64,000 nucleotides of DNA from Bacillus sp. Y1. GTDB lineage: Bacteria; Bacillota; Bacilli; Bacillales; Cytobacillaceae. The translations under genes were made by a program, and so were the position numbers. The notes under the pieces were generated by a model, which searched no databases, was not told the DNA's origin, and was given only the letters and a program-made list of their open reading frames with translations. Positions 52,762 through 61,331 of this stretch are shown here, one piece after another (the first letter of the stretch is position 1; every line of letters begins with the position of its first letter). The stretch lies in NCBI RefSeq assembly GCF_003586445.1, contig NZ_CP030028.1, positions 4,858,501 through 4,922,500 on the forward strand, in the 5' to 3' direction.

Positions 52762-54070
52762 TCATGATGATTGCTGGCTTTCCGATCGGATAATACTCAA
52801 TTTCCTTACAGTCCAGAACAGCCTCTTCAGAGAAACTGTTTCTTCCATCAAATACGATTGGCTCTTTCATATGAGAAATAACTTCTGATAATACGAGCTG
52901 TTTGATTTCCTTCCACTCCGTAACGATAAAGACAGCATCTGCCTCTTTTAATGCCTCTTCCACCGAAGCAGCATACACGATTTGTTCTCCGAAGATCGTT
53001 TTCGCATTACGAGTTGCCACTGGGTCGTATCCAATTACGCTTGCTCCTTCTTTCAGCAAAGAATGGATAATCGTAATCGAAGGTGCTTCTCTCATATCAT
53101 CTGTGTCCGGTTTAAAAGCAAAGCCTAATACAGCTATTTTCTTATGCTTCAGATTTCCAAAACGATTCAGAGCCTTATTCACAAGAAGCTGCTTCTGTCG
53201 GTTGTTAATCATCATGGTTTCTTCAATCATTGTAAAAGGCACATGATTTTCTTTCGCAATGGCTAAAAGTGCACTAACATCCTTAGGAAAACAGGACCCG
53301 CCATAACCGATTCCACTTTGTAAAAAAGCTGCCCCTATCCGTTGATCTAGCCCCATCCCTTTAGATACAGCTTCTACGTTTGCACCTACTGCCTCACAAA
53401 GGTTTCCTATATTATTAATAAAGCTAATTTTTGTTGCTAAAAAGGCATTCGATGCATACTTAATCATTTCCGCACTTCTTGCATCTGTCGTGACAATTGG
53501 AGCGTTTAGAGGAGCATACATCTTTTCGATCACTGCAGCTGCCTCCTTGTTCTCACACCCAACCACAATGCGGTCAGGATATAATGTATCTGACACCGCT
53601 GATCCTTGTCGCAAAAATTCCGGATTGGATACAACTGAAGGTGAGATTTTCTTTTGACTAGCTCCCTCCAGCCATTCTTTCACCTTTTCATTTGTACCAA
53701 CGGGTACGGTACTCTTTATCACAATAATCGCGTCTTCTTTTAAATATGGAGCAGCATCGTGGATCGCCTGAAATAGATACGTTAAGTCTGCTTCCCCGCT
53801 AGTTTTCTGTGGAGTACCAACAGCAACGATTATGACTTCTGCCTTCTCCAACCCTTCTTGATGCGACGTTGTGAACTGTAATCGTTTGTCATCCATATTT
53901 TTCGTAATCAATTCTTCCATTCCTGGTTCATAGATGGGAGATATTCCTCCACGAAGAAGGTTTATCTTTTCTTCACTAGTATCAATGCATGTAACATGAT
54001 GTCCGATTTCTGCTAAACAAACACCTGTAGATAGTCCCACATAACCCGTTCCAATTACAGCAATTCTCAT
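52751..54070 (-). CDS. ugd: UDP-glucose 6-dehydrogenase (copy 2)
   Basis: 439 aa, same family and length as the copy at 35357. Seen: GTGYVGLSTGVCLAE (7-21), catalytic Cys in GYGGSCFPKD, and VLGFAFKPDTDDMREAP. It overlaps galU by 4 nt and ends a four-gene operon (GT4, HipA-like, galU, ugd), so it would turn the UDP-glucose made by GalU into UDP-glucuronate for a polysaccharide. Confidence 0.95.
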   Translation of the reverse strand: MRIAVIGTGYVGLSTGVCLAEIGHHVTCIDTSEEKINLLRGGISPIYEPGMEELITKNMDDKRLQFTTSHQEGLEKAEVIIVAVGTPQKTSGEADLTYLFQAIHDAAPYLKEDAIIVIKSTVPVGTNEKVKEWLEGASQKKISPSVVSNPEFLRQGSAVSDTLYPDRIVVGCENKEAAAVIEKMYAPLNAPIVTTDARSAEMIKYASNAFLATKISFINNIGNLCEAVGANVEAVSKGMGLDQRIGAAFLQSGIGYGGSCFPKDVSALLAIAKENHVPFTMIEETMMINNRQKQLLVNKALNRFGNLKHKKIAVLGFAFKPDTDDMREAPSITIIHSLLKEGASVIGYDPVATRNAKTIFGEQIVYAASVEEALKEADAVFIVTEWKEIKQLVLSEVISHMKEPIVFDGRNSFSEEAVLDCKEIEYYPIGKPAIIMRKS

Positions 54071-54972
54071 ATTCCATCATTCTCTCGTTGTTGAAAATCG
54101 ATATTCTCATAGATGTCTTTTATATACTCTAGAACCACTTCCCTCATGTCTTCCCTTCTTAGCGCAAAATCGAGTGTTGCTTTCACAAACCCGAGTTTGT
54201 CTCCAATATCGTAACGTGTACCCTCAAATGAGTAAGCAAAAACTGCTTGCTCTTTATTCAGTTCATTAATTGCGTCAGTTAACTGCAATTCGACATTAGG
54301 AACGATCGGTAATGACTCAAGCTTTTCAAAAATTTCTGGTCTAAACACGTATCTCCCGATAATCGCATAGTTTGAGGGAGCATCCTCTTTCCTTGGCTTT
54401 TCGACTAATGATTCAAGTGAAAATAGATTAGGAATTCCGATGGCTCCTTTTGGTTTCACAATTCCGTACTTGCTCACCTCATCGTCGCTTACCGTTTGAA
54501 CGGCCACAACCGAGCTATTACAGTATTCGAAAGCATTCATTAGCTGCTTTAAGCAAGGTACTTCTGATTCCACAATGTCATCACCCAGCATAACGGCAAA
54601 CGGCTCATTACCGATAAAGCTTTTCGCACATAGAATCGCGTGCCCCAATCCAAGCGGTTCCTTTTGCCTTACATAATAGATGGATACTAAACTTGATAAC
54701 TTGCGAATTTCTTCTAGAAGCTCTACCTGATTCTTTCGTGTTAATGTGTCTTCAAGCTCATAGGATTTATCAAAATGATCTTCAATCGAACGTTTGCCTC
54801 GTCCGATAATAATGACAATTTCTTTAATTCCAGCTGCTACTGCCTCTTCGACTATATATTGAATCGTCGGTTTATCGACGATGGGCAACATTTCTTTTGG
54901 CTGTGCCTTGGTTGCTGGCAAGAATCTTGTTCCCAATCCTGCAGCAGGGATAATTGCCTTTCGTACCTTCAT
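54067..54972 (-). CDS. galU: UTP-glucose-1-phosphate uridylyltransferase
   Basis: Makes UDP-glucose from UTP and glucose 1-phosphate. Seen: AAGLGTRFLPATKAQPKEMLP (11-31, nucleotide-binding loop, cited in part), VEEAVAAGI, MLGDDI metal site and LVEKPRKEDAPSNYAIIGRYV. 301 aa. ATG after GGAGGG. Overlaps both neighbours by 4 nt. A housekeeping gtaB may exist elsewhere. Confidence 0.96.
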   Translation of the reverse strand: MKVRKAIIPAAGLGTRFLPATKAQPKEMLPIVDKPTIQYIVEEAVAAGIKEIVIIIGRGKRSIEDHFDKSYELEDTLTRKNQVELLEEIRKLSSLVSIYYVRQKEPLGLGHAILCAKSFIGNEPFAVMLGDDIVESEVPCLKQLMNAFEYCNSSVVAVQTVSDDEVSKYGIVKPKGAIGIPNLFSLESLVEKPRKEDAPSNYAIIGRYVFRPEIFEKLESLPIVPNVELQLTDAINELNKEQAVFAYSFEGTRYDIGDKLGFVKATLDFALRREDMREVVLEYIKDIYENIDFQQRENDGI

Positions 54973-55763
54973 CCTTCACCCTCCCCTCTGTTCTTCTCTG
55001 GCGACTGATACGGGAGGTACTCCCTATCCATGAATTTCTTCAAACTACGTGGAAGCATCTTTTTACGGCGTCTTATTAAATACTGAGAAAGTATTTTTTT
55101 CTCCTCCGCGCTCACTTGCCAATCATCCGGAATTATGCTGAGAATTTCCTCAATTAGAAAGTTAGGAATGGTTTGAATCACTTTCATTGCTTCATAAAAG
55201 TCCGATTCATCTTTTACAAATTGGGCCATTAACCGGTGAGTGGCACTTTTTAATATTTTCACAGGAAGATCTTCTACCTGTTCTCCTTTCCAGTTATAGG
55301 AACCAAAGCATTCCGCATGGTCAATGATCCATAGATGATATGTCTCATTGCCCGCTTCTTTTAGTAAGATATTTTTCTTCGTTCGGTCGCGGTTTGATAA
55401 CCAATAATCAAATAAAATAATCGAAGCTAGTTGTTGCTCGTTTACGATTTTCCTAATTTGAGAGACTTCATGTCCATTGTAGCAATCGGGAATATATCGT
55501 GAAGCAAACTGATATTGACTGGCACTTTCAATAAAATCAGGAATTTGAGAGGAGAATTCAGTTGGTATTTCTACAATTTGAGCATAGGGAATTGGTAACT
55601 GTAAGTATCTGGCTAAGCAGTATGCTACCCATTCGTTTGGCAATGATTTTTCGAACCTCTGTATAAAATACTTCACTGCATATTCATGTCCATCGTCAAA
55701 CTTGATTAAGTGAGTGTTTGATTTCCCTTCTAACTTCTTTACATATGAAACTGGCTTAATCAT
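54969..55763 (-). CDS. HipA-like kinase family protein
   Basis: 264 aa. Seen: an ATP-binding N-lobe (THLIKFDDGHEYAVKYF), a catalytic-loop-like LFDYWLSNRDRTKKNILL near residue 117-134 and a DFG-like WIIDHAECFG near 145-154, the arrangement of the HipA-type kinase fold (HipA_2 group). There is no HipB-like antitoxin beside it. It overlaps the glycosyltransferase by 8 nt and galU by 4 nt, so it works within this operon; substrate unknown. Confidence 0.82.
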   Translation of the reverse strand: MIKPVSYVKKLEGKSNTHLIKFDDGHEYAVKYFIQRFEKSLPNEWVAYCLARYLQLPIPYAQIVEIPTEFSSQIPDFIESASQYQFASRYIPDCYNGHEVSQIRKIVNEQQLASIILFDYWLSNRDRTKKNILLKEAGNETYHLWIIDHAECFGSYNWKGEQVEDLPVKILKSATHRLMAQFVKDESDFYEAMKVIQTIPNFLIEEILSIIPDDWQVSAEEKKILSQYLIRRRKKMLPRSLKKFMDREYLPYQSPEKNRGEGEG

Positions 55764-56877
55764 CCACCTTCACCACACCATCTTTACCTGTTTCTTTTTG
55801 CATAATTGCTAGTAAAAACTGGACATATTTCTCGGCCACCCGATGAATATGAAAGTTCTCAAGAGTGTGCAAAATCGCCGCCTCGGACATCTCTTTCTGT
55901 ACCTCAGGCTGATCGATAATGAAATATAGCTTCTTGATTGCCTCATCTATATTCATTCCGTGAAATAGTTTCCCTGTTTCCCCATCTTTCACAATCTCTG
56001 TGACGGGCATCATTCGAGAGGCAACTACTGGAACTCCACAAAGCATAGATTCCACAAATGTGTTCCCAAATGACTCCGTCTTTGTAGTCGCGATGGTACA
56101 GCCACCAGATTGACGAATCTTTGCATACACATGTGGCATTTGCTGGTAAGGAATCACCGGAAACCACTTGATGATGTCAGTTAATCCTTCTTCTTCCCAC
56201 TTTGCAGCAAACTCTTCTCTCTGCACACTTTGTGCTCCACCTGTGACCCAAAATTCCATATCATTTCGATCCTGTTTAACTCTTTTAGCGATTTCCATAA
56301 GCATTGGCCAGTTCTTCCTTTTATCTAATCGTCCAATCCAACCGATAACCTTTTTATTCTTTGGAAGGATGGGCTCCAAATCATAATCGATTTCTTCTTC
56401 ATTAAGTGCATAATAATAAGCTGGGTCGATTCCGTTATAAATCACCTCGATTGGAATTCCTTCAATAAGGATGGATACAAGCCTTTTTTGATAATGGGAG
56501 GGAACAATGATGGCTACCGGTTGAATACCCTGAAAGTTCTGGAGATGAGGAGTGATTTTTATAAGTTCTGGAGTACGTGCTTCGACTATTACAGGTCCGT
56601 TGTAATTGGCCATTTGCAGCCACTTAAAGGCATCCTTTGTATCAACAACAATTATTGCGTCATATTGATTATCTTGTATGATTTTCACTATTTCGTTTTT
56701 GTCCTTCGTCAAGTAAACGGGAGCGATATCTTCCATAATATGCATACCACCGTGATCTGTCTTATACAGAAACTCTGTTTTTATGCCATATTTTTTAAAA
56801 TATATCGCCCGATTACGCCACCCAGCATTCACCCCTCCAACCGTGAGTAGACGCCAGATTACTAGTATTTTCATCAT
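55756..56877 (-). CDS. GT4-family glycosyltransferase
   Basis: 373 aa retaining glycosyltransferase. Seen: GT-B fold, IGWIGRLDKRKNWPML in the nucleotide-sugar domain, and the E-x7-E motif ESFGNTFVE near residue 276-284. No signal peptide. First gene of the operon; its donor could be UDP-glucose or UDP-glucuronate from the downstream enzymes (inference). Similar sets (ytcABC, cotSA) in B. subtilis belong to the spore coat. ATG after AGGAG. Confidence 0.9.
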   Translation of the reverse strand: MMKILVIWRLLTVGGVNAGWRNRAIYFKKYGIKTEFLYKTDHGGMHIMEDIAPVYLTKDKNEIVKIIQDNQYDAIIVVDTKDAFKWLQMANYNGPVIVEARTPELIKITPHLQNFQGIQPVAIIVPSHYQKRLVSILIEGIPIEVIYNGIDPAYYYALNEEEIDYDLEPILPKNKKVIGWIGRLDKRKNWPMLMEIAKRVKQDRNDMEFWVTGGAQSVQREEFAAKWEEEGLTDIIKWFPVIPYQQMPHVYAKIRQSGGCTIATTKTESFGNTFVESMLCGVPVVASRMMPVTEIVKDGETGKLFHGMNIDEAIKKLYFIIDQPEVQKEMSEAAILHTLENFHIHRVAEKYVQFLLAIMQKETGKDGVVKVDD

Positions 56878-57027
56878 GACTCTCCTTACTTTTCACCTTT
56901 CTACCATACTATTCACGGTCTACAAACTAGTGTTTTATTTACATTCTCTTTACATTAGATTCATAAAATTAAAAAGTGTACAGGCTATTAACTAGGGAAA
57001 AAGCGGAATTTTGCTTATCGGAAAATA

Positions 57028-57062
57028 AAAGAGGGAATGACCCAAGTCATTCCCTCTTTCTT
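57028..57062. terminator. Terminator after the YiaA/B gene
   Basis: AAAGAGGGAATGA/TCATTCCCTCTTT stem, A/T-rich on both sides. A lone AAGCGGAATTTTGCTTATCGG (56999-57021) just before it resembles one unit of the repeats at 32678. Confidence 0.88.
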
Positions 57063-57321
57063 ACTCAATACTATTCGAATGTGAACGCTGACGCTCTTGT
57101 TCAGCGAGAATTTCGTTATCCTCTGCATTGTCTCTTGTTACTTTTTGCGTCAGGATCGCCCCTACAGCAACTAAGATCATGACAGCGATATAATACCCTT
57201 TTTCATTTAGTTCAAGACTATCAGCGTTATAAAGACCGATACTAAAAAGGAATACCCCTGCAAAGAAAGTAAAATAAGCTAGTACGGTGAAGGCCGTGGT
57301 ATTTCTACGTCTGTACTTCAT
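57061..57321 (-). CDS. YiaA/YiaB-family inner membrane protein
   Basis: 86 aa with two membrane helices (about 8-28 and 40-60) and a charged C-terminal tail (TRDNAEDNEILAEQERQR). Seen: NTTAFTVLAYFTFFAGVFLF then GYYIAVMILVAVGAI, as in the YiaAB domain. Function unknown. The ATG at 57321 has AGGGGG six bases upstream; upstream in-frame starts lack a site. Confidence 0.85.
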   Translation of the reverse strand: MKYRRRNTTAFTVLAYFTFFAGVFLFSIGLYNADSLELNEKGYYIAVMILVAVGAILTQKVTRDNAEDNEILAEQERQRSHSNSIE

Positions 57322-57405
57322 ATTCATCCCCCTAAAACCAACTATAAGTTCCATTTCAGGTATATTATACCAAGTAGACATGGTGTAAATCTACACTTTT
57401 TTTCA

Positions 57406-57435
57406 TAAAAAAAGGCTGACTTTTAATCGTCAGCT
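57406..57435 (-). terminator. Terminator after opuAC
   Basis: GCTGAC/GTCAGC stem followed by CTTTTTTT on the minus strand. Confidence 0.85.
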
Positions 57436-57448
57436 CTTCTTCCTGTTA

Positions 57449-58327
57449 TTACTCACCCTTAATCGCTTTTACTTCATCAGGATGATTATCAATCCATTCC
57501 TGTGCCACTTCTTCCGCATCGCGATTATTATCTTCAATTTCAACAATCATCTTTTCAATATCTGATACATCCATGCTCCAGTTGCTTAATAATTCATATG
57601 CTTCTGGTGCTTTATCTTTTAACTCATTGTTTGTAATAACATGAACTTCTGATGTGTCAAAGTATCCTTCTGGACTTGGAAGTACCTTTAAATCATAGTT
57701 AGCAAACATTGGATGTGGTCTCCAGCCAAGGAAAAGCACGGGCTCTTCTTTCGCCATTAGACGCTGCGCTTGTGCAAGCATACCACCTTCACTGGAAGCT
57801 ACATATTCAAGATCCAACCCAAGCTCTTCAATCATTTTATGAGAAGTAACCGTCATCCCTGCTCCTTCTTCAATTCCATAAACCTTGCCCCCAAATAAAT
57901 CTTCTTTGCCCTTTATATCTTCAACCGACTCAATTCCTTCTACATACGTTGGAATGACCCATCCAAGCTCACCATCTGCATAACTTACCGCTGTATCATC
58001 AAGACTATCTACATATTTCTCCATATAATTGGCGTGCATATCTGGTAGCCATGCATCCATAAATATATCAAGATCTCCTTTTGAAAGGCCCGTGTACACT
58101 CCACCAGCATCAGCACTTGTTTCTTTTACTGTATAACCCATGTCTTCAAGAAGAAGCTTGGCAACCTTTGTAGGTGGGATTGTACTCGTCCACGGTGTTA
58201 CTCCAAAGTTAATGGTGACATTTTTGCTGTCTTCTCCAGTTTCCCCAGAAGTACTTGCTCCACTGCTACAACCTACAAGTAAAATGAAGGTTAGTAGTAA
58301 TAATAAGCTTACCTTTAGTTTTTTCAA
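57449..58327 (-). CDS. opuAC: Glycine betaine-binding lipoprotein
   Basis: 292 aa. Seen: signal peptide with lipobox LLVGCSS (Cys20), and ligand-cage Trp residues in TPWTS, DAWLPDMH and LGWRPHPMF, as in OpuAC/ProX proteins that hold the trimethylammonium head group. TTG start after AAGGAG. Third gene of the opuAA-AB-AC operon. Confidence 0.94.
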   Translation of the reverse strand: MKKLKVSLLLLLTFILLVGCSSGASTSGETGEDSKNVTINFGVTPWTSTIPPTKVAKLLLEDMGYTVKETSADAGGVYTGLSKGDLDIFMDAWLPDMHANYMEKYVDSLDDTAVSYADGELGWVIPTYVEGIESVEDIKGKEDLFGGKVYGIEEGAGMTVTSHKMIEELGLDLEYVASSEGGMLAQAQRLMAKEEPVLFLGWRPHPMFANYDLKVLPSPEGYFDTSEVHVITNNELKDKAPEAYELLSNWSMDVSDIEKMIVEIEDNNRDAEEVAQEWIDNHPDEVKAIKGE

Positions 58328-58344
58328 TCTTCCCCACTCCTTGA

Positions 58345-59181
58345 CTATTTTTTATTTTTATTACCTAAACCTTGAGTAATACGGTCTAGGATAATAGCTA
58401 ACACAACAATTCCTAATCCACCAACCAAACCTAATCCAACGTTAACGCTAGATATTCCAGCTAATACGGTTGAACCAAGTCCTGGTGCGCCGATCATAGA
58501 TGCAATAACTGCCATTGATAGGGCCAACATAATTGTTTGATTTACCCCTGCCATAATCGTTGGGATCGCAACGGGTAATTGTACTTTCACAAGCATTTGC
58601 CATGAAGTGGATCCGAAAGCCCTTGCTGCTTCGACCATATCTTCAGGCACTTGTTTAATGGCCAGGGTTGTCATTCGCACCGCTGGCGGAGTTGCAAACA
58701 CAAAAGTTGATATAACAGCTGGAACTTCACCTAATCCAAATAACAGAATAGCCGGTATCAAATACACAAAGCTCGGTAAAGTTTGCATAAAGTCCAATAT
58801 TGGACGAACAATTTTATCTAAAACTGCATATTTTGCAGTTAAAATCCCTAATGGAAGTCCTATGATGATTGAAAAGACGGTTGCTACCACAACAACGGCT
58901 AATGTTAGCATCGCATCTTCCCAAAGATTAACGGAACCAAGATATAAAGTACCGATTAATGTAAAAATAGCAATTCCTTTTCCAGCAAGTTTCCACGCTA
59001 ATAAAATGAATAGTAAAGCAATAATTTCAGCTGGAATCATGAGAAATAAATCAGCTACGCCATTGATGAAAAAAGAGATAATGGAGCTGACGGAGTCAAA
59101 AAAGCCACCCATGACCGGGATTAACCAGTCGTAAACAAAGTCATTTGTCCAATCCTCTAACGGTAATGTAAAATAGTTCAT
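58345..59181 (-). CDS. opuAB: Glycine betaine/proline betaine ABC permease
   Basis: 278 aa membrane subunit. Seen: about seven helices, with the EAA loop VPEDMVEAARAFGSTSWQMLVKVQLP near residue 180 (in part) that contacts the ATPase. Overlaps opuAA by 4 nt. Length and layout match B. subtilis OpuAB. Confidence 0.94.
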   Translation of the reverse strand: MNYFTLPLEDWTNDFVYDWLIPVMGGFFDSVSSIISFFINGVADLFLMIPAEIIALLFILLAWKLAGKGIAIFTLIGTLYLGSVNLWEDAMLTLAVVVVATVFSIIIGLPLGILTAKYAVLDKIVRPILDFMQTLPSFVYLIPAILLFGLGEVPAVISTFVFATPPAVRMTTLAIKQVPEDMVEAARAFGSTSWQMLVKVQLPVAIPTIMAGVNQTIMLALSMAVIASMIGAPGLGSTVLAGISSVNVGLGLVGGLGIVVLAIILDRITQGLGNKNKK

Positions 59182-60377
59182 TCTTTCATCCCCTCGCTTT
59201 GCTCTTTCCCTAACACGAGTCCCGAAAGAATCGAAACTCTTACGATAATTCCTACTAGCTTGTTTTCCTCAACAACAGCGATAGGATATTTTGATTCTGC
59301 TGCTAAACCAATTAGCTCACTTAACGGAGTAGTAGGTGCAGTCGTATGAAAATCTGACTCTAGCACATCCTCAACCCATTTATTTTCCTTATAGGCTTTG
59401 ATGGCAGCATCGATCGTTAAAATTCCTTTTAAGTTTTTATCCTTATCTACGACGAAAATACTTGAGAGGCCTGCATCCTCCATCTTCTTCATTGCTACTC
59501 TTGGGCCATCCTTCCAAGTTGTGATTACGTCAGGCTTTTTCATAATATTAGAAGCCATGAGTACCTTCGAGCGATCCACGTCCTCAACAAAGTTGTACAC
59601 ATATTCATTGGCTGGATTCTCAAGAATTTCTTCAGCGGTTCCAATTTGAACGATTTCTCCATTTTTCATAATCGCAATTCTGTCGCCAAGTTTCAGCGCT
59701 TCATCAAGATCATGTGTGATAAAGAGAATGGTTTTTCCAAGCTTGCTCTGAAGCTGAAGAAGCTCATCCTGCATCTCTTTACGAATAATTGGATCTAATG
59801 CACTGAACGCTTCGTCCATGAGAAGGATATCGGAATCATTCGCAAGAGCTCTCGCAAGCCCCACTCTTTGCTGCATTCCACCACTCAGTTGATCCGGATA
59901 GCTATTCTCGTACCCTTTTAACCCAACATCTTCAATTGCCTTTAGTGCCTTTTCCTCTCTAACGCCTTTCTCGACTCCTTGTACTTCCAGTCCGTAAGCG
60001 ACATTTTCAAGTACATTGCGATGTGGAAACAAAGCAAACTTTTGAAACACCATTGATAGTTTTTTTCTCCTTGTTTGCATCAAGTCGTTTTTATTCATTT
60101 TTGTAATGTCTTGACCATCAATGAGAACTTCACCATCGGTCGGTTCAATCAAACGATTGATTAAGCGAATCAATGTCGACTTCCCACTCCCTGAAAGTCC
60201 CATAAGAACGAAGAATTCCCCTGGCTTCACTTCAAAGGAAGCATTGTTGACACCTACGGTCATGCCTGTTTCTCTTAATATTTGTTCCTTGGTCTGCCCT
60301 TGTTGTAAGCGCTTAACTCCTTCTTTTGGATTTGAGCCAAACACCTTTGTGAGATATTTCACATGAATTTTATTCAT
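59178..60377 (-). CDS. opuAA: Glycine betaine ABC transporter ATPase with CBS domains
   Basis: 399 aa. Seen: Walker A GLSGSGKST near residue 60, signature LSGGMQQR near 164, Walker B ILLMDEAFSALD, and a C-terminal CBS pair (about 275-390), which in OpuA senses ionic strength or c-di-AMP. ATG after AAGGGG. First gene of the operon; an ATCTAT...ATAGAT palindrome stands just upstream. Confidence 0.95.
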   Translation of the reverse strand: MNKIHVKYLTKVFGSNPKEGVKRLQQGQTKEQILRETGMTVGVNNASFEVKPGEFFVLMGLSGSGKSTLIRLINRLIEPTDGEVLIDGQDITKMNKNDLMQTRRKKLSMVFQKFALFPHRNVLENVAYGLEVQGVEKGVREEKALKAIEDVGLKGYENSYPDQLSGGMQQRVGLARALANDSDILLMDEAFSALDPIIRKEMQDELLQLQSKLGKTILFITHDLDEALKLGDRIAIMKNGEIVQIGTAEEILENPANEYVYNFVEDVDRSKVLMASNIMKKPDVITTWKDGPRVAMKKMEDAGLSSIFVVDKDKNLKGILTIDAAIKAYKENKWVEDVLESDFHTTAPTTPLSELIGLAAESKYPIAVVEENKLVGIIVRVSILSGLVLGKEQSEGMKE

Positions 60378-60397
60378 TTTATAACCCCTTTTTGTAT

Positions 60398-60416
60398 ATC
60401 TATTTATTTGATAGAT
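60398..60416. promoter_or_regulatory. Inverted repeat ATCTAT-N7-ATAGAT upstream of opuAA
   Basis: Six-base arms 7 nt apart, 20 nt before the opuAA start, with two more GATAGATTG-type half sites next to it. The regulator gene has the same half-site motif at 60668-60677. Likely operator of the GbsR-type regulator. The gap 60378-60703 shows no other clear element. Confidence 0.55.
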
Positions 60417-60660
60417 TGATAGATTGGTAAGATGTGTATTGTATATAAGAGGAAAAACGAAGAGAGTGAGTAGTTTAAAGTTTTCCTGCCCTTTTATTGT
60501 AGCTTGATTGTCATGTGTTTAACAAAGCCGAAATTTCTGTATATTCCGTAGATATTGTTCGTAAAGTTTTAACTGTACAAATTAGACGATAGAATGGTTA
60601 AAATTCCTCCCGAATGCTCCATAATCCTCCAAAATAATAGGTTTCTACTTTTAAATTCAA

Positions 60661-60677
60661 TATGATAATCTATAGAT
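60661..60677 (+). promoter_or_regulatory. Regulator promoter with palindrome ATCTATAGAT
   Basis: TATGAT (-10-like, 60661-60666) immediately followed by the perfect palindrome ATCTATAGAT (60668-60677), about 27 nt before the regulator's TTG start. Shares half-sites with the opuAA upstream repeat. Confidence 0.55.
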
Positions 60678-60703
60678 AGAAAGCTCAGGGAAGTGAAAAT
60701 ATC

Positions 60704-61237
60704 TTGAATGAACAAGACAAACTATTGAAGGCAAGAGATCGTTTTATTGATTCAATGGCTAAAAATATGAGTCTATATGGAATTACCCATTCGGTAGGAA
60801 GACTATATGGATTATTATATTTTAGTGAAAAGCCAATGACTCTTGATGAAATGAAAGACGAGCTTGGAATGAGCAAAACGAGTATGAGCACAGCTGTCAG
60901 ACAGCTTCAAGAACTAAATATGGTAGAAAAAGTGTGGAAGAAAGGTGAAAGAAAAGATTTATACCAAGCCGCAGACGACTGGTACGAATCCTTCTCTGCC
61001 TTGTTTACCACAAGCTGGCGAACAGGCATCTCCCTTAACATCTCTACTATTAATAAATCACTGAAAGAGCTCCGTTCTCTTCTTGAAAATCCAGAAACAA
61101 GTGACGAAGTAAAGGCTTCTGCAGCGTTAGATATTGAAAAATATCAATATGCACTAGATTACTATGACTGGCTTAACCGTTTTGTTGACAGCCTCGAATC
61201 AAAGGAAATATTTAATCATATTCCAAAAAAGGAGTAG
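60704..61237 (+). CDS. GbsR/MarR-type regulator of the opuA operon
   Basis: 177 aa. Seen: winged helix (about 25-90; MTLDEMKDELGMSKTSMSTAVRQLQEL) and a helical C-terminus, as in GbsR/OpcR/OpuAR proteins that respond to choline or glycine betaine. Divergent from opuAA. TTG start after GGGAAGTG. Confidence 0.92.
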   Translation: MNEQDKLLKARDRFIDSMAKNMSLYGITHSVGRLYGLLYFSEKPMTLDEMKDELGMSKTSMSTAVRQLQELNMVEKVWKKGERKDLYQAADDWYESFSALFTTSWRTGISLNISTINKSLKELRSLLENPETSDEVKASAALDIEKYQYALDYYDWLNRFVDSLESKEIFNHIPKKE

Positions 61238-61269
61238 TGGATGTCTAACCATCCGCTGCTTCTTTTTTG
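61231..61269 (+). terminator. Terminator after the GbsR-type gene
   Basis: AGTAGTGGATG/CATCCGCTGCT stem (two G-U pairs in RNA) followed by TCTTTTTTG; it includes the stop codon. Confidence 0.85.
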
Positions 61270-61284
61270 TTTTAATGAAATACC

Positions 61285-61317
61285 CAGGTTGGGGAAAGCC
61301 CAAACCTGATTTTTTTA
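61285..61317 (+). terminator. Second hairpin with T tract
   Basis: CAGGTT-GGG/CCC-AACCTG stem followed by ATTTTTTT, 16 nt after the first terminator; a back-up terminator ahead of the repeat array. Confidence 0.7.
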
Positions 61318-61331
61318 TTTTTTGGGCTAGT

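Noticed and set aside
54969..55763. HipA toxin of a toxin-antitoxin pair
   Set aside because: No HipB-like helix-turn-helix gene next to it, and it overlaps glycosyltransferase and galU genes, which argues for a metabolic or assembly role.
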